Positions 17,173 to 25,833 of a DNA stretch of 64,000 nucleotides are shown here, piece after piece. Within the stretch, counting starts at the first letter, position 1; each line of letters opens with the position of its first letter. Source of the stretch: Neotabrizicola shimadae (GTDB taxonomy: Bacteria > Pseudomonadota > Alphaproteobacteria > Rhodobacterales > Rhodobacteraceae); NCBI RefSeq assembly GCF_019623905.1, contig NZ_CP069370.1, positions 1,798,001 through 1,862,000 of the forward strand, in the 5' to 3' direction. Under the pieces are notes generated by a model, which was given only the letters and a program-made list of their open reading frames with translations, was not told the origin of the DNA and searched no databases. The position numbers and the translations under genes are program-made.

Positions 17173-18069
17173 ATGAGCACCTACGCAAACCTTCCCGCAC
17201 CCAGCCCGGAACAGGGGCTGAACCGGTACATGCAGGAAATCCGCAAGTTCCCGCTGCTGGAACCGGAAGAAGAATACATGCTGGCCAAGCGTTGGGCCGA
17301 CCATCAGGACGCGCAGGCCGCGCACAAGCTGGTCACCTCGCACCTGCGCCTCGCGGCCAAGATCGCGATGGGCTATCGCGGCTATGGCCTGCCGCAGGCC
17401 GAAGTCATCTCCGAGGCCAACGTGGGCCTGATGCAGGCGGTCAAGCGTTTCGATCCCGAAAAGGGTTTCCGCCTCGCGACCTATGCCATGTGGTGGATCC
17501 GCGCCTCGATCCAGGAATACATCCTGCGGTCGTGGAGCCTGGTGAAGCTCGGCACCACCTCGGCGCAGAAGAAGCTGTTCTTCAACCTGCGCAAGGCCAA
17601 GGCCAAGGTCGGCGCCCTGGAAGAGGGCGACCTGCGCCCGGAAAACGTCGCGCAGATCGCCAAGGACCTCTCAGTCTCGGAAGACGAAGTCATCGACATG
17701 AACCGCCGCCTCGCGGGCTCGGATGCCTCGCTGAACGCGACGGTGGGGTCCGATGGCGACGGCTCGACCCAGTGGCAGGACTGGCTGGAGGATGAAGACA
17801 GCAACCAGGCCGAAGCCTATGCCGAACGCGACGAACTGGATGCCCGGCGCGAGCTTCTGGCCCAGGCCATGTCGGTGCTGAACGACCGCGAGAAGGATAT
17901 TCTGGTGCAGCGCCGCCTGTCGGAAGATCCGGTGACGCTGGAAGACCTGTCGGAAAGCTACGGCGTCAGCCGCGAACGCATCCGCCAGATCGAGGTCCGC
18001 GCCTTCGAGAAGCTGCAACAGAAGATGCGCGAGCTTGCGCGCGGCAAGGGCATGGCGGTGCCGGCCTGA
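17173..18069 (+). CDS. rpoH: RNA polymerase heat-shock sigma factor RpoH
   Basis: A 298-residue sigma-32 type factor that directs RNA polymerase to heat-shock promoters. Region 2 contains KLVTSHLRLAAKIAMGYRGYG and FRLATYAMWWIRASIQEY; the RpoH box follows at KLGTTSAQKKLFFNLRKAK. Region 4 contains the helix-turn-helix ESYGVSRERIRQIEVRAFEK. There is no region 1.1, which separates it from RpoD. Rhodobacterales often carry two RpoH paralogues with overlapping stress roles; which one this is cannot be decided here. It is monocistronic, with a long leader and a hairpin downstream. Confidence 0.95.
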   Translation: MSTYANLPAPSPEQGLNRYMQEIRKFPLLEPEEEYMLAKRWADHQDAQAAHKLVTSHLRLAAKIAMGYRGYGLPQAEVISEANVGLMQAVKRFDPEKGFRLATYAMWWIRASIQEYILRSWSLVKLGTTSAQKKLFFNLRKAKAKVGALEEGDLRPENVAQIAKDLSVSEDEVIDMNRRLAGSDASLNATVGSDGDGSTQWQDWLEDEDSNQAEAYAERDELDARRELLAQAMSVLNDREKDILVQRRLSEDPVTLEDLSESYGVSRERIRQIEVRAFEKLQQKMRELARGKGMAVPA

Positions 18070-18100
18070 GGCTGGCCTGAGGCTGGCGCGGACGCCCCTC

Positions 18101-18124
18101 CCCGGAGCCTTTGAAGGCTCCGGG
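18101..18124 (+). terminator. hairpin downstream of rpoH
   Basis: A perfect 10-bp stem CCCGGAGCCT/AGGCTCCGGG with a 4-nt loop, 32 bases past the rpoH stop. It lacks a T-run, so termination strength is uncertain. Confidence 0.6.
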
Positions 18125-18160
18125 CAGACCTGTTCGAAGAATCCTGCCTGGTCCGAAGCC

Positions 18161-18244
18161 CGGACAAATCTTAAGTCCAAGTTAAGACGGCTCCGCAACT
18201 CATTGATATTGCTTGACCCGCATGGGCGTCCGAGCTCGGACGCC
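18161..18244 (+). repeat. dispersed palindrome element, copy A
   Basis: Contains the conserved block TCTTAAGTCCAAGTTAAGA (18169-18187), a CATTGATAT block, and the 20-nt perfect palindrome GGCGTCCGAGCTCGGACGCC at 18225-18244. It aligns with copies at 33448-33531 (same strand) and 60556-60632 (opposite strand). This copy lies between rpoH and psd and is the only one whose palindrome end does not face the stop codon of a gene. Confidence 0.85.
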
Positions 18245-18305
18245 GCGGGGTCGTTGCCCCGGCCCGCCCAAACGGATAGGTAGGTCCCACACCACGGAGA
18301 CCCCC

Positions 18306-19022
18306 ATGCCCCGATCCGACACCCCCGGCGTTTCGATGCTCGGCACCTTCCTCAAGCCCATGCACCCCGAGGGCCGCAAGTTCGTCGGCCTGGCCGCCGC
18401 CCTGACCCTGGTCCTGTTCCTGCTCTGGGAACCCCTGGGCTGGATCGGCACCGGCCTCACGGTCTGGGTCTACTACTTCTTCCGCGACCCCCGCCGCTCG
18501 GTCCCCGCCGGCGAGGGCCTGATCGTCTCCCCCGCCGACGGCGTGGTCTCCCTCATCGAACCCGCCGTGCCCCCGGCCGAGCTCGGCCTCGGCCCCCAGC
18601 CCCTCACCCGGGTCTCGGTCTTCATGTCGGTCTTCAACTGCCACGTGAACCGCGCCCCCATCGCCGGCACCGTGTCGAAGGTCGCCTATCGCCCCGGCAA
18701 GTTCCTCAACGCCTCGCTCGACAAGGCGAGCGAGGACAACGAAAGGAACGGCCTCGTCCTCGATCTCCCCGACGGCCGCAAGCTCGCCGTCGTCCAGATC
18801 GCCGGCCTCGTTGCCCGCCGCATCCTGTGCTTCGTCACTGAAGGCCAGGGCCTGCGCACCGGCGAACGCTTCGGCCTGATCCGCTTCGGCTCCCGCCTCG
18901 ATGTCTACCTGCCCGAGGGCGTGGAACCGCAGGTCGCCCTCGGCCAGACCATGATCGCCGGCGAGACGGTGATCGCGGTCCTGGGAACCACCCTGCCGCG
19001 CCGCTTTGCCCGGGTGGAGTGA
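18306..19022 (+). CDS. psd: phosphatidylserine decarboxylase, pyruvoyl type
   Basis: A 238-residue phosphatidylserine decarboxylase of the short (archaeal/alphaproteobacterial) type. It makes phosphatidylethanolamine at the inner membrane. Membrane segments lie near the N-terminus (about residues 20-50). [20 protein letters not shown] and the self-cleavage site RFGSR are all seen; cleavage between Gly and Ser creates the pyruvoyl group. The ATG at 18306 begins MPRSDTPG; the longer reading upstream passes through the repeat element. pssA follows after three bases, so the two make consecutive steps of one pathway in one operon. Confidence 0.93.
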   Translation: MPRSDTPGVSMLGTFLKPMHPEGRKFVGLAAALTLVLFLLWEPLGWIGTGLTVWVYYFFRDPRRSVPAGEGLIVSPADGVVSLIEPAVPPAELGLGPQPLTRVSVFMSVFNCHVNRAPIAGTVSKVAYRPGKFLNASLDKASEDNERNGLVLDLPDGRKLAVVQIAGLVARRILCFVTEGQGLRTGERFGLIRFGSRLDVYLPEGVEPQVALGQTMIAGETVIAVLGTTLPRRFARVE

Positions 19023-19025
19023 TCC

Positions 19026-19766
19026 ATGGACGACCCTGCCCCAAAGCGCCCGCGCGAGCTCCTCCTCCTCAAGCTCCTGCCCAACATGGTCTCGATCCTC
19101 GGCCTCTGTGCCGGCCTGACCGCGGTCCGCTTCGCCCTGATCGGCTGGTTCGAACTGGCCATCCTTCTGATCGGCACCGCGGCGGTCTTCGACGGGCTGG
19201 ACGGCCGCCTGGCGCGGATGCTGAAATCCGAAAGCGCCATGGGCGCCGAGATCGACTCCCTGGGCGATTTCGTGAACTTCGGGGTCGTGCCGGGGCTGGT
19301 GCTATATCTCTGGGGCCTGCGGACGGAAACAAGCCTCGGCTGGATCGCCGTTCTGGTCTACATCGTCTGCTGCATGCTGCGCCTGGCCCGCTTCAACGTC
19401 GGCATCAAGCGCGCCGACGACGCGGCCGAGAAGACCACCTTCATCGGTGTGCCCTCCCCGGCAGGCGCCATGCTGGTGCTTTCGCCCATGTACCTGACCT
19501 TCATGCTGGACCGCCAGTTCACCCTGCCGCCGGCCGCCATCGCGCTCTGGATGGTCGCCATCGGGGCGCTGATGATCAGCAAGATCCGGACGCCATCGCT
19601 GAAGCGGGTGAAGGTCGATGCCGACTATGCCCGCTTTGTCCTGGTGGGGGGCGTGGCGCTTGTCGCCGCCATGCTGACCTATCCCTGGGTGACCCTGCTT
19701 TCGCTGGCGATGCTCTACCTGGGCGGAATTCTCTGGATCTGGTGGCAGGGCGCGTTGAAGCGTTGA
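19026..19766 (+). CDS. pssA: CDP-diacylglycerol--serine O-phosphatidyltransferase
   Basis: A 246-residue integral membrane enzyme that joins CDP-diacylglycerol and serine to give phosphatidylserine, the substrate of the Psd encoded just upstream. The CDP-alcohol phosphatidyltransferase motif DG(x2)AR(x8)G(x3)D(x3)D runs from Asp59 to Asp81 (GLDGRLARM ... GAEIDSLGD). About seven hydrophobic segments are seen. The PssA branch is supported by the gene pairing with psd. It starts three bases after the psd stop. Confidence 0.93.
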   Translation: MDDPAPKRPRELLLLKLLPNMVSILGLCAGLTAVRFALIGWFELAILLIGTAAVFDGLDGRLARMLKSESAMGAEIDSLGDFVNFGVVPGLVLYLWGLRTETSLGWIAVLVYIVCCMLRLARFNVGIKRADDAAEKTTFIGVPSPAGAMLVLSPMYLTFMLDRQFTLPPAAIALWMVAIGALMISKIRTPSLKRVKVDADYARFVLVGGVALVAAMLTYPWVTLLSLAMLYLGGILWIWWQGALKR

Positions 19767-19831
19767 GCGAATTCCTTGTATTCAGTCGGCACGGCGCCTA
19801 GCCTGCCCATATCCTTTGGGGAGAGGACGAA

Positions 19832-20815
19832 ATGAATCCTGTTCGTTGGGGCGTTCTGGGTGCCGCGAATTTCGCGAAGAACCACATGGCGCCCGCCATT
19901 CACATGGCAGAGGGAGCCGAATTGACGGCGCTTGCCACATCCGATCCGGCCAAGGCCGAGGGGTTCCTCGCCTTCTGCCCGAGCTTGCGGCTTCATTCCA
20001 GCTATGACGCCCTGCTGGCCGATCCCGAGATCGACGCCGTTTACATTCCGCTGCCCAATACCCTGCATGTCGAGTGGACGCTGAAGGCGCTGGAGGCCGG
20101 CAAGCATGTCCTGACCGAGAAGCCCATCGCGATGCGGGCCGAGGAAATCGACCAGATCATCGCGGCGCGGGATCGCACGGGTCTTCTGGCGGCCGAGGCC
20201 TACATGATCGTCCACCACCCCCAGTGGCAGCGGGCGCGTGAGTGGCTTCAGGCGGGCGAAATCGGCACGCTGCGGCATGTGGATGCGGCCTTCAGCTTCA
20301 ATCTGGAGGACCTGTCCAACATCCGCAACCGGCCCGATGTGGGCGGCGGGTCCCTGCGGGATATCGGCGTCTATACCTTCGGCTCGGCCCGCTTCGTGAC
20401 CGGGGCAGAGCCGGTGGACATCTCGGCCCGCATCCACCGCGAGAACGGGGTGGATGTGTTCGCCCAGGTGGCCGCGGTGATGGAGGGGCCGACGGGAAGG
20501 TTCACCTATGGCTCCATGACCTCGATGCGGATGTATCCCCGGCAGGTTGTGACATTCCAGGGCGACAAGGGAATGATCCGGGTCGAGGGCGGGCCGTTCA
20601 ATGCCAATGTGAACGACCTGGCCGAGGTGGAACTGCACCACCACCATTTCCGGACCGTGACCGACCGCTTCCCTGCCGCCAATCACTACAAGCTGCAGGT
20701 CGAGGCCTTCTGCCGGTCGGTCCGCGAAGGGGCTCCCTGGCCCTGCCCGCTGGAATTTGTGCGCGGCACGCAGGCGATGATGGACCGGGTCTACGACGTG
20801 GCGGTCGAGATCTGA
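19832..20815 (+). CDS. Gfo/Idh/MocA family oxidoreductase
   Basis: A 327-residue NAD(P)-dependent oxidoreductase. The N-terminal Rossmann fold begins with WGVLGAANFAKNHMAPA, and the family EKP motif is EKPIAMRAEE (about residue 100). The C-terminal alpha/beta domain follows from about residue 125. The substrate is probably a sugar, inositol or a related polyol; nothing nearby narrows this. A good ribosome site (GGGGAGAGGA) precedes the ATG. It appears monocistronic. Confidence 0.88.
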   Translation: MNPVRWGVLGAANFAKNHMAPAIHMAEGAELTALATSDPAKAEGFLAFCPSLRLHSSYDALLADPEIDAVYIPLPNTLHVEWTLKALEAGKHVLTEKPIAMRAEEIDQIIAARDRTGLLAAEAYMIVHHPQWQRAREWLQAGEIGTLRHVDAAFSFNLEDLSNIRNRPDVGGGSLRDIGVYTFGSARFVTGAEPVDISARIHRENGVDVFAQVAAVMEGPTGRFTYGSMTSMRMYPRQVVTFQGDKGMIRVEGGPFNANVNDLAEVELHHHHFRTVTDRFPAANHYKLQVEAFCRSVREGAPWPCPLEFVRGTQAMMDRVYDVAVEI

Positions 20816-20853
20816 ACCGGCGACAGCCCCGCCTGGGTACTCGCAATAGCCAA

Positions 20854-20873
20854 CCGGCCCGCCGTCGGGCCGG
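20854..20873 (+). terminator. hairpin after the Gfo/Idh gene
   Basis: Stem CCGGCCCG/CGGGCCGG with loop CCGT, 39 bases past the stop. No T-run follows. Confidence 0.5.
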
Positions 20874-20984
20874 CCAGCACACGTGGCGCGCCCTGCCCCA
20901 TCAAACCGGGCCTGCCTTGCCCCCGGGGCGGGAAAGGCCGGGCTCGGCGAAAGACGCATATCCCACCCCCGCGCATAAGGGAAA

Positions 20985-21006
20985 GGCCGGGCACAATGGC
21001 CCGGCC
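20985..21006 (-). terminator. rho-independent terminator of the secreted protein gene
   Basis: Stem GGCCGGGC/GCCCGGCC with a 6-nt loop, followed on the minus strand by CTTTCCCTT. It lies about 22 bases past the stop of the gene at 21029. Confidence 0.65.
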
Positions 21007-21028
21007 CCCCGTCGCGTTGGGCGCGAAA

Positions 21029-21709
21029 TCAGTTCGTCATCAGGTAATAGCTGTTCCGCACCGAGCCGGTGTTCTGCACGGTGACGTAGAAATACCCGTT
21101 CCAGGCCGGGGTGAAATCGCAGTAGACCTTGTCCGACCAGCTGACATCGTAGCAGATCGTGTTGCCGTTCTCGTCGGTGACCAGCACGTCGAGGTTCGAA
21201 TCGCCGTCACCCAGCACACCGATTTCGGCATAGCTTTCGCCATAGAACGGGATCTCCCACACGTCGGTCATGCCGGCGGGCAGGCGCGACAGGGTGGAAG
21301 AGGCCCCGCCGATCCGTCCGCGCGAGCCTTCGGCTTCGGCATCCTCGACCAGGCCCACCAGGGTTTCATCCTCGCCGGCCAGTTCCTTGGCCTTGGCCAG
21401 CATGGCGGCGGCATCCACCGGCGCCTCGGCACCGCCCTCGGCATCCTCGGCGGGTGCATCGCCCTTGGTTTCCTTCTTGCGGTCGGTGTCCTTCAATTCG
21501 ACCCCCGCCGCCAGCTTGGCCGCGGTCAGCACCGTCAGTGCATCGGCATTGGCCACGCCCACGGCGTAAAGCTGCTGCGCCAGTTCCATCTGCGACACTG
21601 CGCCCGGCGTGCCCGAGGCGCCAACCATGACGTTCTGCTTCTTGTCCTCGGCCAGGGCCGGCAGGGCAACAGACAGGCAAAGGGCTGCGACGGAAACGGT
21701 TTTCAGCAT
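21029..21709 (-). CDS. secreted protein of unknown function
   Basis: A 226-residue exported protein that I cannot assign. The signal peptide (about residues 1-20) ends LPALA before EDKKQN. A middle section is acidic and alanine-rich (around TKGDAPAEDAEGGAEAP). The last 80 residues look like a small beta domain with DGDSNLDVLVTDENGN, two Cys (CYDVSWSDKVYC) and an aromatic-rich end, reminiscent of pre-peptidase C-terminal domains. The ATG at 21709 is chosen because GGAGGA lies nine bases upstream and the protein then begins with a clean signal peptide. A terminator follows, so it is a single-gene unit. Confidence 0.75.
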   Translation of the reverse strand: MLKTVSVAALCLSVALPALAEDKKQNVMVGASGTPGAVSQMELAQQLYAVGVANADALTVLTAAKLAAGVELKDTDRKKETKGDAPAEDAEGGAEAPVDAAAMLAKAKELAGEDETLVGLVEDAEAEGSRGRIGGASSTLSRLPAGMTDVWEIPFYGESYAEIGVLGDGDSNLDVLVTDENGNTICYDVSWSDKVYCDFTPAWNGYFYVTVQNTGSVRNSYYLMTN

Positions 21710-21857
21710 AAGACGTCCTCCACTTTGAGCCGGAACCTTGCCGGCTGACACTCCGAAATCTGGCAGCGCAATTGCCCTTTGGGAAGCCTGCTTGTCGTGA
21801 CAAATGCCGTCACGCGCGCCCCTTTTCGGCGCGGTCGTTCCGCGCTACGCCAAGGGC

Positions 21858-23024
21858 ATGGCCCAGATCCCCTCTCCCCGCGACATCCTGCAATCCCTGA
21901 TTGCGTTCGACAACGTTTCCTCGCGCCCGAACCGGGCCCTGATCGACTGGGTGCAAGACTTGCTCGCCAGCCACGGCATCGCCAGCACGCTGGTGCCCAC
22001 CGAGGATGGGGGCAAGGCGAACCTCTATGCCACCATCGGCCCCGCCGACCGTGGCGGCGTCATGCTGTCGGGCCATACCGATGTGGTGCCGGTCGAAGGC
22101 CAGGCCTGGACCCACCCACCCTTTCGGCTGACCGAGGCCGGGGGGCGGCTTTACGGGCGCGGCACCGCCGACATGAAGGGCTTTGTCGCCTGCGCCCTGT
22201 CCGCCGCGCTAAAGGCGGCGGGGCGTCCTCTGGCGACGCCGCTGCATCTGGCCTTCTCCTATGACGAAGAAATCGGCTGCATGGGCGTGCGCTCGCTGAT
22301 CGACCTCTTGGAAGGCGCGCCCGTGAAGCCCGCCTTCTGCATCGTGGGCGAGCCCACGGACATGGCCGTCGCCACCGGCCACAAGGGCAAGGTTGCGCTG
22401 CGCGCAACCTGCACCGGGCGCGAGGGCCATTCGGCCCTGGCGCCCCTGGCGCTGAACGCCCTGCACCTGGCTGCCGACTGCATCGGCGCGATCCGGGCGC
22501 TGCAGGCCGAGATCGCGGCGACCGGCAGGCGGGATGGCGATTACGACGTGCCCTACACCACCGTCCATGCCGGCAAGATGCAGGGCGGCGTGCAGGTCAA
22601 CATCGTGCCGAACCACGCCACCATCGACTTCGAAATCCGCTCGCTGGCCGAAGACGACCCCGAAGCGATCATCGCCCGCCTGCGCGCCGCCTGCGCGGCG
22701 ATCCTCGCGCCCCTGAAGGCCGATTTCCCCGAAGCCGACATCCGCATCGAACGGCTGTGGGATTACCCCGGCCTCGGCACCGCGCCGGACGCCTGGATCA
22801 CCCGCTTCGTGCAGGGCCTGACCGGGGCGAACGGCACGATCAAGGTGGCCTTCGGCACCGAGGGCGGGCTGTTTGACCGCGGGCTGGCCATCCCCACGGT
22901 GATCTGCGGGCCGGGCAGCATGAACCAGGGCCACAAGCCCGACGAATATGTCACCGTGGAACAACTGGCGCGCTGCGAGGCGATGCTGGACCGGTTGACC
23001 GACCGGCTGGAAGCGGGGCTCTGA
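21858..23024 (+). CDS. argE: acetylornithine deacetylase (M20 family)
   Basis: A 388-residue M20 zinc amidohydrolase that removes acetate from N-acetylornithine in arginine synthesis. Metal and catalytic residues are visible: His73 and Asp75 in SGHTDVVP, Asp105 in GRGTADMKG, and Glu137-Glu138 in SYDEEIGCMG. A dimerisation domain lies in the middle. The start at MAQIPSP is preferred over upstream codons. Its stop overlaps the mnmH start by one base. ArgE is the best match; a related acyl-amino-acid deacylase cannot be fully excluded. Confidence 0.85.
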   Translation: MAQIPSPRDILQSLIAFDNVSSRPNRALIDWVQDLLASHGIASTLVPTEDGGKANLYATIGPADRGGVMLSGHTDVVPVEGQAWTHPPFRLTEAGGRLYGRGTADMKGFVACALSAALKAAGRPLATPLHLAFSYDEEIGCMGVRSLIDLLEGAPVKPAFCIVGEPTDMAVATGHKGKVALRATCTGREGHSALAPLALNALHLAADCIGAIRALQAEIAATGRRDGDYDVPYTTVHAGKMQGGVQVNIVPNHATIDFEIRSLAEDDPEAIIARLRAACAAILAPLKADFPEADIRIERLWDYPGLGTAPDAWITRFVQGLTGANGTIKVAFGTEGGLFDRGLAIPTVICGPGSMNQGHKPDEYVTVEQLARCEAMLDRLTDRLEAGL

Positions 23025-24079
23025 TGGCGATCACGCTCTGGCGCCTTTCCGACCTGGCGGCCCACGGCTTCGACGACATCATCGACGTGCGCGCGCCCTC
23101 CGAATATGCCGAGGACCGGCTGCCCGGCGCGATCAGCCTGCCGGTCCTCAGCGACGAGGAACGCGCCCGCGTCGGCACGATATACACCCAGCAAAGCCCC
23201 TTCCTGGCGCGCAAGATTGGCGCCGCGCTGGTGGCGCGCAATGCGGCGGCGCATATCGAGGGGCCCCTCGCCGACAAGCCCGGCGGCTGGCGCCCCCTGG
23301 TCTATTGCTGGCGCGGCGGGCAGCGGTCGGGCAGCTTTGCGCTGATCCTGTCCCAGATCGGCTGGCGGGTGGAAACCCTGGCCGGCGGCTACAAGACCTG
23401 GCGCGGGCTGGTCGTCAGCACCCTTTACGAAGACCCTTTCCCCTGCCCCGTCATCGTGCTGGATGGCAACACCGGCACCGCCAAGACCGAGATCCTGAAC
23501 CTGCTGCCCGGCCTCGGCGTTCAGGTGCTGGATCTGGAAGGGCTGGCGCGGCACCGCGGCTCGCTGTTCGGCGCGGTGGAGGGTGGCCAGCCTGCACAGC
23601 GCGGGTTCGAAACCGCGCTGGCGGTTGCGATCTCGCGCCTCGATCCGCGCCGCCCGGTGGTGGTGGAGGCGGAATCGTCAAAGGTGGGCAATCTGCGCCT
23701 GCCGCCGCAGCTGTGGTCGGCGATGACCGCCGCGCCGCGCATCGTGCTGTCGGCACCGCTGGAGGAACGCGCGGCCTATCTCGCCCGGGCCTATGCCGAT
23801 GTCATCGCCGACCGCGCGCGTCTTTGCGCCGTGATCGAACAGCTTCGCACCGTCCAGCCGCGCGACATCATCGCCGATTGGCTGGCCATGGCCGAAACAG
23901 GGGCCTTCCTGCCGCTCGCCGAGGGGCTGATGGCCCGCCACTACGACCCGCGCTATGCCCGCCACCGCGCCCGGATGCCCGCGCCCGCGGCGCGGATCGA
24001 GGCCGCCTCTCTGGCCCCTGCCGCCCTGCCCGGCGTTGCCGCCGAAGTGGCGATGGCCGTGGCGCGGCTGGTTGGCTGA
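23024..24079 (+). CDS. mnmH: tRNA 2-selenouridine synthase
   Basis: A 351-residue MnmH/SelU (YbbB) protein. It converts 2-thiouridine at the tRNA wobble position to 2-selenouridine, using selenophosphate and a geranyl intermediate. The N-terminal rhodanese domain carries the catalytic Cys95 in VYCWRGGQRSGS. The C-terminal part has a P-loop, DGNTGTAKTEI (about residues 147-157), with Ala where Gly is usual before Lys. It is translationally coupled to argE (TGATG). Its presence implies that a selD gene exists elsewhere in the genome. Confidence 0.92.
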   Translation: MAITLWRLSDLAAHGFDDIIDVRAPSEYAEDRLPGAISLPVLSDEERARVGTIYTQQSPFLARKIGAALVARNAAAHIEGPLADKPGGWRPLVYCWRGGQRSGSFALILSQIGWRVETLAGGYKTWRGLVVSTLYEDPFPCPVIVLDGNTGTAKTEILNLLPGLGVQVLDLEGLARHRGSLFGAVEGGQPAQRGFETALAVAISRLDPRRPVVVEAESSKVGNLRLPPQLWSAMTAAPRIVLSAPLEERAAYLARAYADVIADRARLCAVIEQLRTVQPRDIIADWLAMAETGAFLPLAEGLMARHYDPRYARHRARMPAPAARIEAASLAPAALPGVAAEVAMAVARLVG

Positions 24080-24087
24080 TGGGCGGG

Positions 24088-25299
24088 TCAGGCCGCCTGC
24101 TGCAGGCCCCTCTCCGGCGCCTTCGGGAAGGGGCGGAAGGTCATGGCGATGCCAAAGGCACCAAGGCCAAGCGCCATGCAGGTCAGGTACATCGCGCCAT
24201 AGCCTCCGGTCGCATCGAAGATCCAGCCGCCCAAGACCGGCCCGGTGGCCATGCCAAGCCCCCCTGCCAGCCCCGTGCCGCCCATGATCGTGCCCATCAT
24301 CTTCTGCGGAAAATTCTCGCGGATCAGCACAGCATACAGCGGCATGATCCCGGCATAGATGAAGCCGAAGACGGCGGCGACGGCGTAAAAGCTCATCAAC
24401 CCGCCGGCCAGCGCATAGGCCCCCGCGCCAAGCGCCTGGGCGAAAAGCCCCGCCACAAGCACGCGCTTGGCGCCGAAACGGTCGCCCATCACGCCAAACC
24501 CGACCCGGCCGAACATCCCGGCGATGCCCTCGACGGAGTAGATCGACACGGCGGCCATCGCGGTCAGGCCGCACAGCTCGGCATAGCTCACCGTGTGGAA
24601 GATCGGCCCGGAATGCGTGGCGCAGCAGAAGAAATTGGTGGCAACCAGGATCAGGAAGGGCGCCGACCTCACCGCCTCGCGCACCGACATGGATTCCGAA
24701 GGCACATCGCTGCCGGGGGCCGGTGCGGGCTCCGCCGGCGGGCGGCGCAGCAACAGCGCGGTCGGGACGGTCAGCAACGCCACGATCACCGACAGGATGG
24801 TCAGCACCCCGCGCCAGTCATGGGTTTCGGCGAGCCGCGCGGCCAGCGGAGACATGGTGACGGGGGCCAGCCCCATCCCGGCAGACACCAGCGATACGGC
24901 AAGACCGCGCTGCGTGGTGAACCAGCCGGTCACAGTGGCCATCATCGGCGCGAAGAAGGCCGACACAGTGGCGCCCAGCATTACCCCGAAAGCCAGCTGG
25001 AACAGGATCAGCGAGGGCGCCTGCGCAGCGAGCCACAGGCTTGCCGCATAAAGCGCGGCCCCTGCCATCACCACGGGCCGCGCGCCATATCGGTCCGACA
25101 GGGCGCCCCAGACCATCGAGGAAAAGGCCATCGCAAGGAAGGCCACAGTCATCGCCGCCGAAATGCCGGTGCGCGACCAGCCGGTATCCTCGGCCATGCC
25201 GTTCAAGAGCACGGGCAGCGAGAACATCGCCCCCATCGCAACGCAGCCCATCAGGCCGCCCGCCGCGACGACCACCCAGCGATAGCCCTGGTCTGCCAT
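24088..25299 (-). CDS. MFS transporter
   Basis: A 403-residue major facilitator with about 12 hydrophobic helices. The loop 2-3 motif reads GALSDRYGARPVV (about residues 65-77), as in drug and organic-anion transporters of the oxalate/formate antiporter-like group. The ATG at 25299 follows AGGAGG with good spacing. It is divergent from a MarR-type regulator across 71 bases that contain a TTGATATCAA dyad, so the regulator probably controls it. The substrate is unknown. Confidence 0.85.
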   Translation of the reverse strand: MADQGYRWVVVAAGGLMGCVAMGAMFSLPVLLNGMAEDTGWSRTGISAAMTVAFLAMAFSSMVWGALSDRYGARPVVMAGAALYAASLWLAAQAPSLILFQLAFGVMLGATVSAFFAPMMATVTGWFTTQRGLAVSLVSAGMGLAPVTMSPLAARLAETHDWRGVLTILSVIVALLTVPTALLLRRPPAEPAPAPGSDVPSESMSVREAVRSAPFLILVATNFFCCATHSGPIFHTVSYAELCGLTAMAAVSIYSVEGIAGMFGRVGFGVMGDRFGAKRVLVAGLFAQALGAGAYALAGGLMSFYAVAAVFGFIYAGIMPLYAVLIRENFPQKMMGTIMGGTGLAGGLGMATGPVLGGWIFDATGGYGAMYLTCMALGLGAFGIAMTFRPFPKAPERGLQQAA

Positions 25300-25354
25300 G
25301 ATCCCTCCTGCGGCACGCGGCCGCAGCCCCGCGCCTTGTTCCCCCGACTCTATT

Positions 25355-25364
25355 TTGATATCAA
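25355..25364. promoter_or_regulatory. candidate MarR operator, TTGATATCAA
   Basis: A perfect 10-nt dyad six bases before the MarR ATG, in an AT-rich patch of an otherwise GC-rich divergent promoter. Its position would let the regulator repress itself and the MFS gene. Confidence 0.5.
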
Positions 25365-25370
25365 CATAAA

Positions 25371-25811
25371 ATGAGCGAGACAAGCCTCCCCCTCTCGGCC
25401 ATCCACGAGGTGCGCGACACCTGCCTTTGCCTTGCCACGCAGCGCGCGGCGCGGCGGCTGGCACGGCGTTTCGACAAGCTCTTCGCGCCGCTCGGGCTGA
25501 CCAACGGGCAGTTCTCGCTGATGATGGCGCTGTCGGGCCAATGGAAGCCCCGACTGGGAGAGCTCGCCGACTTCCTGGCGATGGACCATGCCACCATGAC
25601 CGCCGCCGTCCGTACGCTGGACCGGCGCGGGCTGGTCACCCTGTCGCCTGACGAAACCGACGCCCGCGTCCGCCGCCCTGCACTTACGCCGGAAGGCCGG
25701 TCGCTCCTGGTGCAGGCGCTGCCCCTGTGGCGCGAGGAACATGGGCGCCTTGCGGCCGAACTGCCCGAGGGCGTGGCCGCACGCCTTGCCCTTCAGTTGC
25801 GCGACATCTAG
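25371..25811 (+). CDS. MarR family transcriptional regulator
   Basis: A 146-residue winged-helix regulator. The recognition helix region is LGELADFLAMDHATMTAAV, followed by the wing DRRGLVTLSPDETDARVRR. N-terminal Cys residues (TCLCLA) might sense oxidants, but this is a guess. Divergent to an MFS transporter, it most likely represses that gene until a ligand binds. It ends 22 bases from the convergent kinase gene. Confidence 0.88.
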   Translation: MSETSLPLSAIHEVRDTCLCLATQRAARRLARRFDKLFAPLGLTNGQFSLMMALSGQWKPRLGELADFLAMDHATMTAAVRTLDRRGLVTLSPDETDARVRRPALTPEGRSLLVQALPLWREEHGRLAAELPEGVAARLALQLRDI

Positions 25812-25833
25812 GACGCGCCGCCGCGCCTGAACA

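Noticed and set aside
17671-18198. Small minus-strand frame with an RLNLDLR peptide between rpoH and psd
   Set aside because: The peptide comes from the dispersed palindrome element; similar frames appear at the other copies.
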